Of a stretch of 64,000 nucleotides of DNA, positions 10,151-19,321 are shown piece after piece. The stretch comes from Pseudomonas oryzicola (GTDB taxonomy: Bacteria; Pseudomonadota; Gammaproteobacteria; Pseudomonadales; Pseudomonadaceae). Position 1 is the first letter of the stretch; each line of letters starts with the position of its first letter. The position numbers and the translations under genes are program-made. The stretch covers positions 2,195,001 through 2,259,000 of the forward strand of contig NZ_JABWRZ020000001.1 of assembly GCF_014269185.2 (NCBI RefSeq), read 5' to 3'. The notes below the pieces were generated by a model, which was given only the letters and a program-made list of their open reading frames with translations, had not been told where the DNA came from and did not search any database.

Positions 10151-11194
10151 TTAAAGGTGATCCGCATCCACAACTGCCTGGATGAACGCCTGCGGTGCTT
10201 CCTGGGGCAGGTTGTGGCCAATCCCGCCGCTGATCAGCCGGTACTGGTACTTGCCGGTAAAGCGCTGCGCATAGGCTTCGGCTGGTGGATGCGGGGCGCC
10301 GTTGGCGTCGCCCTCCAGGGTGATGGTCGGCACGCTGATGCCAGGGAAGCGGGCCAGCCTGGCTTCAAGCGGGTCGTAGCGTGTTTCGCCTTGGGCCAGT
10401 CCCAGCCGCCAGCGGTAGTTATGCACGGTGATCGCTACCTGGTCGGGGTTGTCCAGAGCCTTGGCACTGCGCTCGAAGGTGGCATCGTCGAAGGCCCACT
10501 TGGGGGAGGCGGTTTGCCAGATCAGTTTGGCGAAGGCATGGCGGTTCTGCTCATAGCCGGCCTGGCCGCGTGCGGTGGCGAAGTAATACTGGTACCACCA
10601 TTGCAGTTCGGCGCTGGGGGGCAGGGGGGCCTTGGCGGCTTCCTGGCTGCTGATCAGGTAGCCGCTGACCGACACCAGCGCCTTGACCCGCTCGGGCCAC
10701 AGTGCCGAGACGATGTCGGCCGTGCGTGCGCCCCAATCGAAGCCGGCGAGCACGGCACGCTGGATATGCAGCGCGTCCATGAACGCGATGAGGTCGCTGG
10801 CCAGCGCTGCTGGCTGGGCGTTGCGTGGGGTGGCGGCAGACAGGAAGCGGGTCTGGCCATAGCCGCGTACGTAGGGCACCAACACCCGGTAGCCTTTGGC
10901 GGCGAGGGCTGGTGCGACGTGTTCGAAGCTGTGGATGTCGTAGGGCCAGCCATGCAACAGGATCACTACCGGGCCGTCGGCAGGGCCTTGCTCGACATAG
11001 GCCACGTCGAGCACGCCGGCGTTGATGTGTTTCAGCGGGCCGAAGTCATCCGTCACGCTGGCGGCTGGCTGAACCTGCTGTGACGCAGCCGTGGCGATAT
11101 TCGGCGCCATCAGGCCAAGCGGCAGCAGGGCACAGGCAAGCAGCGTACGGCTGAAACGGCGTGGCAGGGCAGTGCTCGAGTGGCGGGCAGACAT
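10151..11194 (-). CDS. Exported alpha/beta hydrolase of the epoxide hydrolase / haloalkane dehalogenase type
   Basis: 347 residues. The first ~38 are an export signal with an RRFSR pair before the hydrophobic stretch (LLACALLPLGLMAPNIATAA), so Sec or possibly Tat export to the periplasm. The mature part has HGWP (oxyanion loop, residue ~85), the nucleophile motif GFDWGART with Asp rather than Ser, and the catalytic His in GGIGHNLP near the C-terminus. Asp nucleophile plus HGxP points to epoxide hydrolase or dehalogenase chemistry rather than esterase. The ATG at 11194 has GGAGA in front. Substrate unknown. Confidence 0.85.
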   Translation of the reverse strand: MSARHSSTALPRRFSRTLLACALLPLGLMAPNIATAASQQVQPAASVTDDFGPLKHINAGVLDVAYVEQGPADGPVVILLHGWPYDIHSFEHVAPALAAKGYRVLVPYVRGYGQTRFLSAATPRNAQPAALASDLIAFMDALHIQRAVLAGFDWGARTADIVSALWPERVKALVSVSGYLISSQEAAKAPLPPSAELQWWYQYYFATARGQAGYEQNRHAFAKLIWQTASPKWAFDDATFERSAKALDNPDQVAITVHNYRWRLGLAQGETRYDPLEARLARFPGISVPTITLEGDANGAPHPPAEAYAQRFTGKYQYRLISGGIGHNLPQEAPQAFIQAVVDADHL

Positions 11195-11343
11195 TGGGCA
11201 TCTCCTTGGCGAAGCCATCGGTGCGGGTTGATGGGTACCAGTAAAGATGAGGGCTGTATCGGGGATATGTCCGCTCGGCCTGCAGCCGCATGGTTGTGTA
11301 TCAGGGCTCAGTCTGTACACATGAAGATACAAATACCGGAGGG

Positions 11344-11922
11344 TCAGCGGCCGCCCGCAAGCGTGCTGCCAGCCAGTACCTGTTCCGTGCGCGAGATACG
11401 CGCATAATCCAGGGCCAGGTTGGCCAGCGACAGCGCATGCACATCCTCTGCAGGCCACAACCGGCCTTGCAGGTCGTGCAGGTCGAAGGTGAAGCAGGCA
11501 TCTTCGACCACCACCACGTCGAAACCGAGGTTGCCCGCCGAGCGGGCGGTGGATTCCACGGAGTTGTTGGTAATGACCCCGGCGATGACCAGTTGGTGGA
11601 TGCCACGGGTGTGCAGCCAGCGCTCCAGGCCGGAGTTGGCGAAGGCGTCGGGCACATGTTTGTCGAACAGCGTTTCGCTCGCCAGTGGCGTGAAAGCAGG
11701 CTGGAATTCGCAACCGGACTGGCCTGGCCAGAACACCGAATCCACGGAGCGTGACAGATGGCGTACATGAACCACCGGGCGTGCCGAGTGACGCCAGGCA
11801 GCCAGCAACTCGCCCATGCGCAGTTCGGCTTCGGGGTTGTTACGCCGGCCCAGACGTGGGTGATGGATGCCAGCCTGAAGGTCGATCAGCAGCAGGGCTG
11901 CGTTGACGGCGAAAGCGGTCAT
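11344..11922 (-). CDS. Isochorismatase-fold hydrolase lacking the usual nucleophile cysteine
   Basis: A 192-residue protein of the isochorismatase/nicotinamidase superfamily. The catalytic Asp is in LLIDLQAGIHHP and the catalytic Lys in LFDKHVPDAF. In the third motif, where cysteine hydrolases have C-V, this protein reads VIAGVITNNSVESTARSAG, with Ser at the Cys position (codon TCC on the minus strand). It therefore may act like the Cys-free isochorismatases of the PhzD/EntB type, or use another mechanism. Substrate unknown. It stands alone between unrelated genes. Confidence 0.82.
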   Translation of the reverse strand: MTAFAVNAALLLIDLQAGIHHPRLGRRNNPEAELRMGELLAAWRHSARPVVHVRHLSRSVDSVFWPGQSGCEFQPAFTPLASETLFDKHVPDAFANSGLERWLHTRGIHQLVIAGVITNNSVESTARSAGNLGFDVVVVEDACFTFDLHDLQGRLWPAEDVHALSLANLALDYARISRTEQVLAGSTLAGGR

Positions 11923-12142
11923 GGCGGGGTGGCACTCCTTGGCAGGTTCGAGCGGTTGACCCTAGCACAGCGGGAATGACTGGGCAGCCTGCGTGAATAT
12001 CCGGACGGGCTGCTGCGCAGCCCAGCGACGCAAGCAGGGCTTGGTATCTGATCCGCTTTTTTTCCATAAACCTGAATCTGTAACCGTATCAGCCCAGGCC
12101 GGACAATAGGCCTATTCCCGCATCCATACTGTTGAGGTTCCG

Positions 12143-12226
12143 ATGGGCAAGCTCGCGCTGTTCCTGGGTGGTTTTCTATTGTTGACCCTGCTGATTGGTA
12201 TTCTTGGCACCATCCCGCCAAGCTGA
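12143..12226 (+). CDS. Tiny single-span membrane protein (27 residues)
   Basis: An ATG at 12143 preceded by GAGG opens a 27-codon frame: MGKLALFLGGFLLLTLLIGI followed by LGTIPPS. It is nearly all hydrophobic after one lysine, the pattern of a single transmembrane miniprotein. It lies alone in a 530-base region between a divergent isochorismatase-fold gene and the LysR gene. No function can be assigned. The ribosome site and clean composition are the only support. Confidence 0.45.
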   Translation: MGKLALFLGGFLLLTLLIGILGTIPPS

Positions 12227-12458
12227 ACTTGATTTCTACACACGCCACATCTGCGCGGCCTGCCCGGCTTTCGGGCGGGCCTGCTGCTGTGCTTTTTTTG
12301 GCCGATTCACCCTACCGATTTGTACGATAAGTCATTCTTTACGCTGGGAAATCTGTCCACAAAAAACGTGGGTAGGTCTGTGGATAAAGTGCTGCAAGCC
12401 AAGCACACGGCGGGCTCTGTTAAATTGAGCAGAATTTGAACAGTCGTTTCGAGGTGTT

Positions 12459-13364
12459 TCAGTAACCCATGCCGGCGCGCCGTAGGGCCTCAAGCAAGTC
12501 TCGTACGCGCGCCGGCAGCCCGCCGGCAGGGTAAACGGCATGCATCTGCGCGTCCTGGCCGCTGCTGGAGGTCAGGCGGTAGTGCGGGCATACCCGCACC
12601 AGGCGCCCGGCCCTGACCTGCGTTTCGCCGACCCAGGCAGCCAGGCGGGCGATACCGGCACCGGCCAGCGTGCTGTGATACACCGCGTCGCCTGAATCCA
12701 GGCGCAACCTTGGCCTTGGGCGCAGGCTGGTGATCTGTCCGTCACGGCAGAAGTGCCAGGCTTTGAGGATGCGTGGGGCGGTGTGCAGGATCAGTGCGTG
12801 CCCGTGCAGCTCTTCGGGGTGCTGCGGCGTGCCTGCCGATGCCAGGTACGCCGGGCTTGCATACAGGTGACGCTGGTAATCCCACAGCGGGTAACCGATC
12901 AACTCGCTGGATTGCGGAAAGGCACCGCGCACCACGAAGTCGAATTTGCCTTGCAGCGGATCGAGGGCCCCGTCGCTGTACTGCACGTCCAGTGTTACCT
13001 GCGGGTGGCGACGGGAGAACTCGGCCAGTACCTGGGGCAGCACATGTTCACCCAGCAGCTGCGGCACGGCGAAGCGGATCCAGCCCTGTGCACTGCCGCT
13101 GAGCGCGGCCAGTTCATCGGCGGCGTCACGTTGCACATCCAGCAAGCGCTCGGCATGTGGCAACAGGCGCTCGCCGGCTTCGGTCAGGCTGACGGCGCTG
13201 GCGTTGCGGTTCAGCAGCTTGCTTCCAGCGTTGTCTTCGAGGGTCTGTACTGCGCGGGTTACCGCGCTTGGCGAGCGGCCCAGGGCGCGGGCGGCAGCGA
13301 CAAAGCTGCGCTTGTGCGCCACGCTGACGAAGGCCTGGATTTCCCGCAGCATGTCCAATGCCAT
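12459..13364 (-). CDS. LysR-family transcriptional regulator
   Basis: 301 residues. The N-terminal winged HTH reads MLREIQAFVSVAHKRSFVAA, ARALGRSPSAVTRAVQTLED, and the effector-binding domain follows from ~90 (DVQYSDGALDPLQGKFDFVVRG...). It is divergent from the TSUP transporter gene with a ~100-base shared promoter region, so it most likely controls that transporter. I start it at MALDML; a longer in-frame start at 13400 would extend into the divergent promoter. Confidence 0.92.
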   Translation of the reverse strand: MALDMLREIQAFVSVAHKRSFVAAARALGRSPSAVTRAVQTLEDNAGSKLLNRNASAVSLTEAGERLLPHAERLLDVQRDAADELAALSGSAQGWIRFAVPQLLGEHVLPQVLAEFSRRHPQVTLDVQYSDGALDPLQGKFDFVVRGAFPQSSELIGYPLWDYQRHLYASPAYLASAGTPQHPEELHGHALILHTAPRILKAWHFCRDGQITSLRPRPRLRLDSGDAVYHSTLAGAGIARLAAWVGETQVRAGRLVRVCPHYRLTSSSGQDAQMHAVYPAGGLPARVRDLLEALRRAGMGY

Positions 13365-13462
13365 TGACTGTTCCTCGTTGCAGTTTTCGCAATGCGGCAT
13401 TTCAACACAAGCGCAGCACTTTGATTAGCCTTGCGGACGTCTTCACTGCCTGGAACCGCATC

Positions 13463-14224
13463 ATGATGGATATCGCTGTGCTCTCCGTGTTCGCCTTCGC
13501 CGCAGGGTTGATCGACGCTGCCGTCGGTGGCGGCGGACTGATCCAGATTCCGGCCTTGTTCAACGTGTTGCCCACGGCGCAACCGGCGGCACTGCTTGGC
13601 AGCAACAAGCTGGCGTCGGTCTGTGGCACGTCGTTCGCGGCCCGTTCGTTCATCCGCAAGGTGACGCTGGACTGGGGGCTGATCGTGCCAGCGGCGCTCA
13701 GTGCCTTCGTCATGTCGTTTGCCGGAGCTGCCACGGTGTCGCTGGTGCCGCCCAGCGTGATGCGCCCGGCGGTGCTGGTGCTGATCGTGCTGATGGCCTT
13801 CTACACCTTCTGCAAGAAGGATTTCGGCACGTTGCACAAGCCCGCGAAGATCGGCCGCAAGGAGCAGTGCCTGGCAGTACTGATCGGCGGCGCGATCGGC
13901 TTTTACGATGGCCTGTTCGGGCCGGGCACCGGCAGCTTCCTGATCTTCCTGTTCATCCGCTTCTTCGCGTTGGACTTCCTGCACGCCTCGGCGTCGGCCA
14001 AGCTGGTCAACATCGCCACCAACCTGGCGGCGCTGGTGTTCTTCGTGCCCTCGGGGAATGTGCTGTATGCCATCGCCCTGCCCATGGCCGCGTGCAACGT
14101 CATCGGCGCGCTGACCGGTACCTGGCTGGCGGTGCGCAAGGGGGCGGGTTTTGTACGCGGACTGTTCCTGGTGCTGTTGTGCGTGCTGATCGCCAAGCTG
14201 TCATGGGACTTGCTGGCCGGCTAG
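13463..14224 (+). CDS. TSUP (TauE/SafE) family transporter
   Basis: A 253-residue inner-membrane protein with about eight hydrophobic segments. The family duplication is visible: AAGLIDAAVGGGGLIQIPAL in the first half and GAIGFYDGLFGPGTGSFLIF in the second. TSUP proteins export or import sulfur-containing organic anions such as sulfite, sulfoacetate or taurine-derived compounds; the substrate here is unknown. The divergent LysR gene is the likely regulator. Start could be either of two adjacent ATG codons (13463 or 13466). Confidence 0.9.
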   Translation: MMDIAVLSVFAFAAGLIDAAVGGGGLIQIPALFNVLPTAQPAALLGSNKLASVCGTSFAARSFIRKVTLDWGLIVPAALSAFVMSFAGAATVSLVPPSVMRPAVLVLIVLMAFYTFCKKDFGTLHKPAKIGRKEQCLAVLIGGAIGFYDGLFGPGTGSFLIFLFIRFFALDFLHASASAKLVNIATNLAALVFFVPSGNVLYAIALPMAACNVIGALTGTWLAVRKGAGFVRGLFLVLLCVLIAKLSWDLLAG

Positions 14225-14225
14225 C

Positions 14226-15734
14226 TCAGATCACCTGGCGCTGCGCCTCGGCCTGCTCCACGCGGTTGCGGCCATGTGCCTTGGCCCGGTACAGCGCCTG
14301 GTCGGCGCGCGCCAGCAGTTCGTCCAGGGTGGGCGCTGGCGTGTCGGCGGCACAACCGGCCAGGCCGATACTCACGGTAATCTGCAGGCGCTGGTCGGCC
14401 TGCACCACATGCAGCTCCTGGACGGCGCGGCGCAGGCGTTCGGCAGTGAACTTGGCGCGGTCGGGCGCCAGGCCCGGAATGATCACGACGAACTCCTCGC
14501 CGCCCAGGCGGGCGAACAGTTCGCTATCGTGCAACTGGTCTTGCAGGGCTCCGGCAAACTGGCGCAGCACCTGGTCGCCCACCGCATGCCCATGGGCATC
14601 GTTGACGGCCTTGAAGTGGTCGATGTCCAGCATCATCAGGGTCAGCGGCAGCGCCTGGGCGTGTTGCTGACGGCTGTCCAGCAGGGCATTGGCGCGGCGG
14701 GTGAAGGCACTGCGGGTGAGCGCGCCGGTGAGGTGGTCGATGGTGGCCTGATGCGCCAGGCGGGCCATGAGGCTGCGGTTGGCCTGGCTGACGCAGGCGA
14801 CCACCAGCGGCCCGAGCACCAGCATGGCAATGCCCAGGCGCGCAGACACCAGGGTGGTCACGCCCAGCTCGCTCTGCGGCACGATGAAGTGCATGAGGTT
14901 TTGCGCCACCGCCACGATCAGTGTGCTACCGGCGGTAAGCGTCAACAGGGCAACCAGAAACGGTGAATACGTCCAGGCGCACCACAACAGCGCGGCAATC
15001 GGGAACGCAATGGCCCCGGGCCCGCCAAAAGCAATGCCCAGCGCCAGCGAAGCCAGCAGTACCAGTAACGGTGCCAGGCGGATGGCCTGGGCGCCGCCAC
15101 GTACCAGGGCGCGTGCCGAGGGCGCCGTAAGCAGCACTGGCAGCACCAGCACGCTGGTAGAGAACTGTTCGCTGAACCAGGCCAGCCAGGTAGCGTGCAA
15201 GGACTGTTCGAACCAGGGGGCGGCCATCAGGGTTGCCATGCTGGCCGCTACCATGGCGCCGGCGGCACAAGCGGCGAACACGCTGATTACGCCGTGGGGG
15301 GTACGCATGCGCTGGTGCAGGCGTGGCAAGCGCGAAAGCAACTGCCACAGCGTGACCACCATGCCCAGGTTGCACAGGTTGAACCACAGGGCTGGTACCC
15401 AGGCGCTGCCGCACAGCAGGTCGGCGCCAACCATGGCCAGCCAGATCAGGGCGAAGCCCGTCAGCGTTGCCTGCCGCGGGAAGCGCAGCAACACCCCGGC
15501 GAGTACCGCATTGACCGGCCAGAACAGCGACAGTGATTCGATCGGACGGGCCAGGATACCGCCCAGGGTCAGGGCGAAGGTCAAGGCAAGCAGAATGACG
15601 ACGTGCAGCAAGCGCGACTGGGCTGGAAAAACCATGGGCTCGACCGGCAAAGCGGAAACGAAATCCAGGACAACGGCTGGTAGCACCTGGGGCAATGACG
15701 TATCAGTGTGTTTCGTCAGGGTACTTGATGTCAA
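14226..15734 (-). CDS. MASE1-type membrane diguanylate cyclase (GGEEF)
   Basis: 502 residues. The N-terminal ~310 residues contain about eight to ten hydrophobic segments with a MASE1-like sensor character (LTFALTLGGILARPIESLSLFWPVNAVLAG). A GGDEF domain follows (DHLTGALTRSAFTRRAN, LMMLDIDHFKAVNDAHGHAVGDQVL, FARLGGEEFVVIIPG), so it should make c-di-GMP. The product-inhibition I-site RxxD is not present: the equivalent positions, nine and six before GGEEF, are His and Glu. It ends two bases from the TSUP stop and is convergent with it. Confidence 0.9.
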   Translation of the reverse strand: MTSSTLTKHTDTSLPQVLPAVVLDFVSALPVEPMVFPAQSRLLHVVILLALTFALTLGGILARPIESLSLFWPVNAVLAGVLLRFPRQATLTGFALIWLAMVGADLLCGSAWVPALWFNLCNLGMVVTLWQLLSRLPRLHQRMRTPHGVISVFAACAAGAMVAASMATLMAAPWFEQSLHATWLAWFSEQFSTSVLVLPVLLTAPSARALVRGGAQAIRLAPLLVLLASLALGIAFGGPGAIAFPIAALLWCAWTYSPFLVALLTLTAGSTLIVAVAQNLMHFIVPQSELGVTTLVSARLGIAMLVLGPLVVACVSQANRSLMARLAHQATIDHLTGALTRSAFTRRANALLDSRQQHAQALPLTLMMLDIDHFKAVNDAHGHAVGDQVLRQFAGALQDQLHDSELFARLGGEEFVVIIPGLAPDRAKFTAERLRRAVQELHVVQADQRLQITVSIGLAGCAADTPAPTLDELLARADQALYRAKAHGRNRVEQAEAQRQVI

Positions 15735-15788
15735 TCTGCCGCGATCGGCCGGGATAATGCCAAATTGCCTGCATTGGCTGTCATTGCC

Positions 15789-17618
15789 TCACAGCCCGAA
15801 GAACCACGGCACCATCAAGACCGTCACCAGCATCACCAGGAGGGTGAATGGCACGCCGACCTTGACGAAGTCGGCAAAGCGGTATTGTCCGGGGCCCAGC
15901 ACCAGGGTGTTGACCGGCGAGGATACCGGTGTCATGAACGCGGCCGAGGCGGCCAACGCCACGGTCATGGCGAACGGGTAGGGTGACATGCCCAGCTGCG
16001 CGGCGGTGCTGACGGCGACCGGGGCCATCAATACCGCAGTGGCGGTGTTGGAGATGAACAGGCCGATCAGTGCAGTGACCGCAAACAGGCAGGCCAGGAT
16101 GGCGCCTGGGCCGGCACCGCCCAGTACGCTGACCAGCCCGCCCACGGCGAGGTCGATGCCACCGGTTTTCTGCAGCGCCTGGGCAAAGGGCAGCATGCCG
16201 ACAATCAGTACCAGGCTTTGCCAATGGATGGCCCGGTAGGCGCTGTTCATGTCGATGCAGCGGCCTGCGCCCATCAGCAGGCAGCCGATCAGCGCGGCAA
16301 TGACGTTGGGTACCGCGCCGCTGACCATCAGGCCGACCATCACCGCCAGGCTCAGCAGCGCCTGCGGTGCACGCCTGCGCGCGGGCGCGACCAGGTCGAT
16401 TTCCGCAGGCAGGCTCAGGACCAGGAAGTCCTTGGGCCGGCTTTGCAGCTGGCGCACCGCCTTCCATGGGCCGACCACCAGCAGGGTGTCACCCAGGCGC
16501 AGCTTCTCTTCCACCAGTTGCGCGTCGATCGCTGCCTGTTCGCGGCGCAGGCCAACCACGTTGAGGTCGAAACGGGTGCGAAAGGCCAGTTCGAGGATGC
16601 TCTTGCCAATCAGTTGCGAGCCGGGTGGTAGCGACACCTCGGCCATGCCCAGCTCCTGCGACTGGTCGATGAAATACGCTGCCTTGAAGTGCAATGGCTC
16701 CAGCTGCATGGACTGGCACAGGCTGCGCAGGTCGTCATGGTTGGCGAACAGGTCCAGCAGCAGCACGTCACCCTGCTGCAGCACGGTACCGGAATCGGCA
16801 GCAATCACCCGCGTGGTGAACTTGTGCTGGCGTTCGATACCGATCACGTTGGCGCCATGCCGGGTACGCAGCTCCAGTTCGCCCAGGGTATGGCCGATCA
16901 GCGGCGAATGAGGGCGGATGCGCAGGCGCCGCTCACGGCCGTTGAGCTTGTAGTCCAGTACCAGGTCGAGCAAGGTGCGGCGGCTTTCCACCCGGCCGTC
17001 CTTGCGTACCTCACCATTCAGCCAATGCCGGGTCAGCAGCATGTAGCCTATGCCCAGCACCAGCACCACCACGCCGAACGGGGTGAAGCTGAAAAAGCTG
17101 AAGCCCGCTTCGCCATGGCGCACCAGCTCGCTGTGCACCACCACGTTGGGCGGCGTGGCCACTAGGCTGAGCATGCCGCTGATCAGGCCGGCGAAGGCCA
17201 GTGGCATCATCAGCCGGCTGGGTGAAAGCTGCTGGCGCGCGGCGATGCTCAGCACCACCGGGATGAAGATCGCCACCACGCCAGTGGAGCTCATCATCGA
17301 TCCCAGCCCCGCCACGGCCACCATCAGCAGCACCAGCAGGCGGGCTTCGCTGTTGCCGGCCCGTTCGCTCATCCACTCGCCGATGCGGTAGGCAATGCCG
17401 GTGCGCACCAGGCCTTCACCGATCACGAACAGCGCAGCGATCAGCACCACGTTGGGGTCGCTGAAACCGGCCAGTGCCTGCTCCACGGTGAGAATGCCCG
17501 ACAGCGGCAGGGCGAGGATCACCAATAGCGCGACCACGTCCATGCGCGGGCGGTTGACGACGAACAGGATGATGACGGTGGCCAACAGGCCGAGGACCCA
17601 GAGCAGCTCTTGGTTCAT
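15789..17618 (-). CDS. SLC13-family permease with two central TrkA-C (RCK-C) domains
   Basis: About 609 residues. Two blocks of membrane helices (residues 1-190 and 400-609) flank a soluble centre that contains two TrkA-C-like repeats ([19 protein letters not shown]...[18 protein letters not shown] and [18 protein letters not shown]...[16 protein letters not shown]). The C-terminal [24 protein letters not shown] is the SLC13/DASS signature. Such proteins carry divalent anions (sulfate, dicarboxylates) and the RCK domains suggest ligand gating. Start at the ATG of MNQELLW; a GTG eight codons upstream is the alternative. Confidence 0.88.
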   Translation of the reverse strand: MNQELLWVLGLLATVIILFVVNRPRMDVVALLVILALPLSGILTVEQALAGFSDPNVVLIAALFVIGEGLVRTGIAYRIGEWMSERAGNSEARLLVLLMVAVAGLGSMMSSTGVVAIFIPVVLSIAARQQLSPSRLMMPLAFAGLISGMLSLVATPPNVVVHSELVRHGEAGFSFFSFTPFGVVVLVLGIGYMLLTRHWLNGEVRKDGRVESRRTLLDLVLDYKLNGRERRLRIRPHSPLIGHTLGELELRTRHGANVIGIERQHKFTTRVIAADSGTVLQQGDVLLLDLFANHDDLRSLCQSMQLEPLHFKAAYFIDQSQELGMAEVSLPPGSQLIGKSILELAFRTRFDLNVVGLRREQAAIDAQLVEEKLRLGDTLLVVGPWKAVRQLQSRPKDFLVLSLPAEIDLVAPARRRAPQALLSLAVMVGLMVSGAVPNVIAALIGCLLMGAGRCIDMNSAYRAIHWQSLVLIVGMLPFAQALQKTGGIDLAVGGLVSVLGGAGPGAILACLFAVTALIGLFISNTATAVLMAPVAVSTAAQLGMSPYPFAMTVALAASAAFMTPVSSPVNTLVLGPGQYRFADFVKVGVPFTLLVMLVTVLMVPWFFGL

Positions 17619-17724
17619 GGGGCGGGGGTGTTCCTTCACACAGGGGGCACATTAGACACTAGCAGGCAGTGTGCCGGATGGTGCTGAAGGAGGTATTGAT
17701 GTACTGCAGGGTTTGCAAAACACA

Positions 17725-17745
17725 AGGGGCCGCATTGCGGCCCCT
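17725..17745 (-). terminator. Hairpin after the glycine-zipper gene
   Basis: AGGGGCCGC and GCGGCCCCT form a strong stem 12 bases after the stop, followed on the minus strand by TTGTGTTTTG, a weak T-tract. Confidence 0.6.
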
Positions 17746-17757
17746 CGGTCACTGGCA

Positions 17758-18141
17758 TCAGTGGCGGTGACGGTGGTGCCTGCCGCCATTGTCGCCCAGG
17801 TGGTTACCGATGGCACCACCGGCCGCGCCGCCCAGGCCTGCACCCACGGTGGAGCCGGTCTTGCCGCCCACCGCGCCGCCCAGCAGCGAACCACCGGCCG
17901 AGCCCAGGCCACCGCCGATGGCCGCTTCGGTACGGTTGCCTTTGCTTGCGCCTACCGCACTGCCGGCTGCGCCGCCGAGGCCGGCGCCAATGGCCGCCCC
18001 GGTGCGGCCGCCGATCTGTTGGCCGACAACGTTACCCAGAACACCACCCAGGCCACCGCCAATGGCGGCAGTACCGTCACCGGCGAAAGCGCCCTGGCAC
18101 AGCAGCAGGCCAAGGGCAAGGGAAGGCAGAGTCAAGCGCAT
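17758..18141 (-). CDS. Exported glycine-zipper protein with His-rich tail
   Basis: 127 residues. A cleavable signal peptide (MRLTLPSLALGLLLCQGAFA) is followed by five or six repeats of the glycine-zipper pattern GAAIGAGLGGAAGSAVG. The tail is GGRHHRHRH, which could bind metal. Glycine-zipper proteins pack in membranes and are often stress-induced outer-membrane or periplasmic proteins. It is one of three neighbouring small envelope genes on this strand. Confidence 0.75.
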   Translation of the reverse strand: MRLTLPSLALGLLLCQGAFAGDGTAAIGGGLGGVLGNVVGQQIGGRTGAAIGAGLGGAAGSAVGASKGNRTEAAIGGGLGSAGGSLLGGAVGGKTGSTVGAGLGGAAGGAIGNHLGDNGGRHHRHRH

Positions 18142-18212
18142 GATACGAACCTCGAAGGAATCATCAGGTGAAAGTGCCGCGCACGGGCGGCGGGTCTGGG
18201 GGAGAAGACGTT

Positions 18213-18413
18213 TCAGCGGTAGTAGCGGTCACCGCGGTAATCACGATCGTCATCATCATCGTCGTCGTCATGGCGATCATGCCGATGGTGGTGGCGGTGC
18301 TCATGGTCGCGGTCCCGCCAGCCATCGTCGTCGTCATGGTAGCGATGGCTATGGCACCCTGCAGTGAGCAGGACAACGGCGATCAGCGAAAGGCTTGCAA
18401 GACGGGGTATCAC
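18213..18413 (-). CDS. Small His/Asp-rich lipoprotein
   Basis: 66 residues from a GTG start with AAGGACC just upstream. The lipobox is in LIAVVLLTAGC. The remainder is almost entirely His, Asp, Arg and Tyr (HSHRYHDDDDGWRDRDHEHR, HHHRHDRHDDDDDDDDRDYR), a low-complexity, potentially metal-binding tail. It lies between the glycine-zipper and RcnB-like genes, also small envelope proteins. Function unknown; nickel, cobalt or zinc sequestration is a guess from composition. Confidence 0.6.
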   Translation of the reverse strand: MIPRLASLSLIAVVLLTAGCHSHRYHDDDDGWRDRDHEHRHHHRHDRHDDDDDDDDRDYRGDRYYR

Positions 18414-18542
18414 GATATAGGTCCTTGATCCGCAACGGTTTACGGCACATCCCGTGAGACTGGAATCGCTCCATTTGGTTTCGCTGGCCGGCAAAAATAT
18501 TTGTCGTGCCAGCGATGAGTGGATGGCGTGATGCAGGCAGCT

Positions 18543-18833
18543 TCAGCGCGCTGGCTGGATCGCCAGCACGACACCGTTGGTGATCTGCACCAGCACGTAG
18601 TGATCGCCCATGCGTACCCAGTGGCTTTCCTTCTCTGGTGCCGGCAGGCCTTTGCCTTTCCAGTCCTTCAGAGCCTGGTCATCGCGCTTGTACTGGTCAG
18701 GCGCCTTGTCGCCGACCTTGAGCTCGCGGTTGTGGGTTTCCGGGGCGGTGATGCTTTCTTCGCTGGACGGCGCGGCGCCGACGGTCAGGGGCAGGCAGGG
18801 CAGTGCGGCAAGCAGCAGGTAGTGCAGTTTCAT
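18543..18833 (-). CDS. RcnB-family periplasmic protein
   Basis: 96 residues with a signal peptide (MKLHYLLLAALPCLPLTVGA) and the RcnB signature at the C-terminus: GDKAPDQYKR...LPAPEKESHWVRMGDHYVLVQITNGVVLAI. RcnB of E. coli is a periplasmic protein needed for nickel and cobalt homeostasis. Many pseudomonad paralogues have no known metal role. Neighbouring His-rich proteins are consistent with a metal theme. Confidence 0.8.
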   Translation of the reverse strand: MKLHYLLLAALPCLPLTVGAAPSSEESITAPETHNRELKVGDKAPDQYKRDDQALKDWKGKGLPAPEKESHWVRMGDHYVLVQITNGVVLAIQPAR

Positions 18834-18946
18834 GACGATTCCTCATGGCGGCATGTCTTAGCTGCGACAGCGGTTTGCACCAGGCAATTCACTCACGATG
18901 CCCGCCAGTGCTAGAGTCGCTTTCTTTTTTACCCTGAGGATGGAAC

Positions 18947-19297
18947 ATGCGTGCGATTCTGCCGATGGCCGCGGCACTGATGCTGGTGGGTTGTGCTTCT
19001 GCAACCATGGAAACGGCCCGCGGCGGCAAGCCGACCGCGCAGCTCGACTCGCACAAGGCGCCGGAGCTGGTGGCCCAGTGCATCCAGTTCAGTTGGCAGG
19101 AGGATAAGGTGTTCGGCGACGACGCCAGCGGCTATCTGGAACCGCGCAAGCAGGGCGGGTTCACGGTTTATACCCGTGAAGCCGAAGCGTTCGTGGATGT
19201 GTACCCGCAAGCCGGCGGGGCACGGGTGGATTTCTACACGCAGAAAAACGATGGCGTGGCGCTGCAGCGCCGGGCGGCGGCGGCGACCTGCCTGTAA
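18947..19297 (+). CDS. Lipoprotein of unknown function
   Basis: 116 residues beginning with a lipoprotein signal (MRAILPMAAALMLVGCASAT). The mature part has two further cysteines (VAQCIQFSWQ and AATCL at the C-terminus) that could form a disulfide, and a beta-rich pattern (GGFTVYTREAEAFVDVYPQ...ARVDFYTQKNDGVALQRR). The ATG follows GAGGATGGAAC. It is divergent from the RcnB-like gene. I do not recognise the family. Confidence 0.7.
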   Translation: MRAILPMAAALMLVGCASATMETARGGKPTAQLDSHKAPELVAQCIQFSWQEDKVFGDDASGYLEPRKQGGFTVYTREAEAFVDVYPQAGGARVDFYTQKNDGVALQRRAAAATCL

Positions 19298-19321
19298 CCC
19301 ACGAATGCGCCGGTACAGGCG

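Noticed and set aside
12227..12458. Genes or RNAs in the gap before the LysR gene
   Set aside because: No frame with a ribosome site, no clear hairpin with T-tract; nothing supportable seen.
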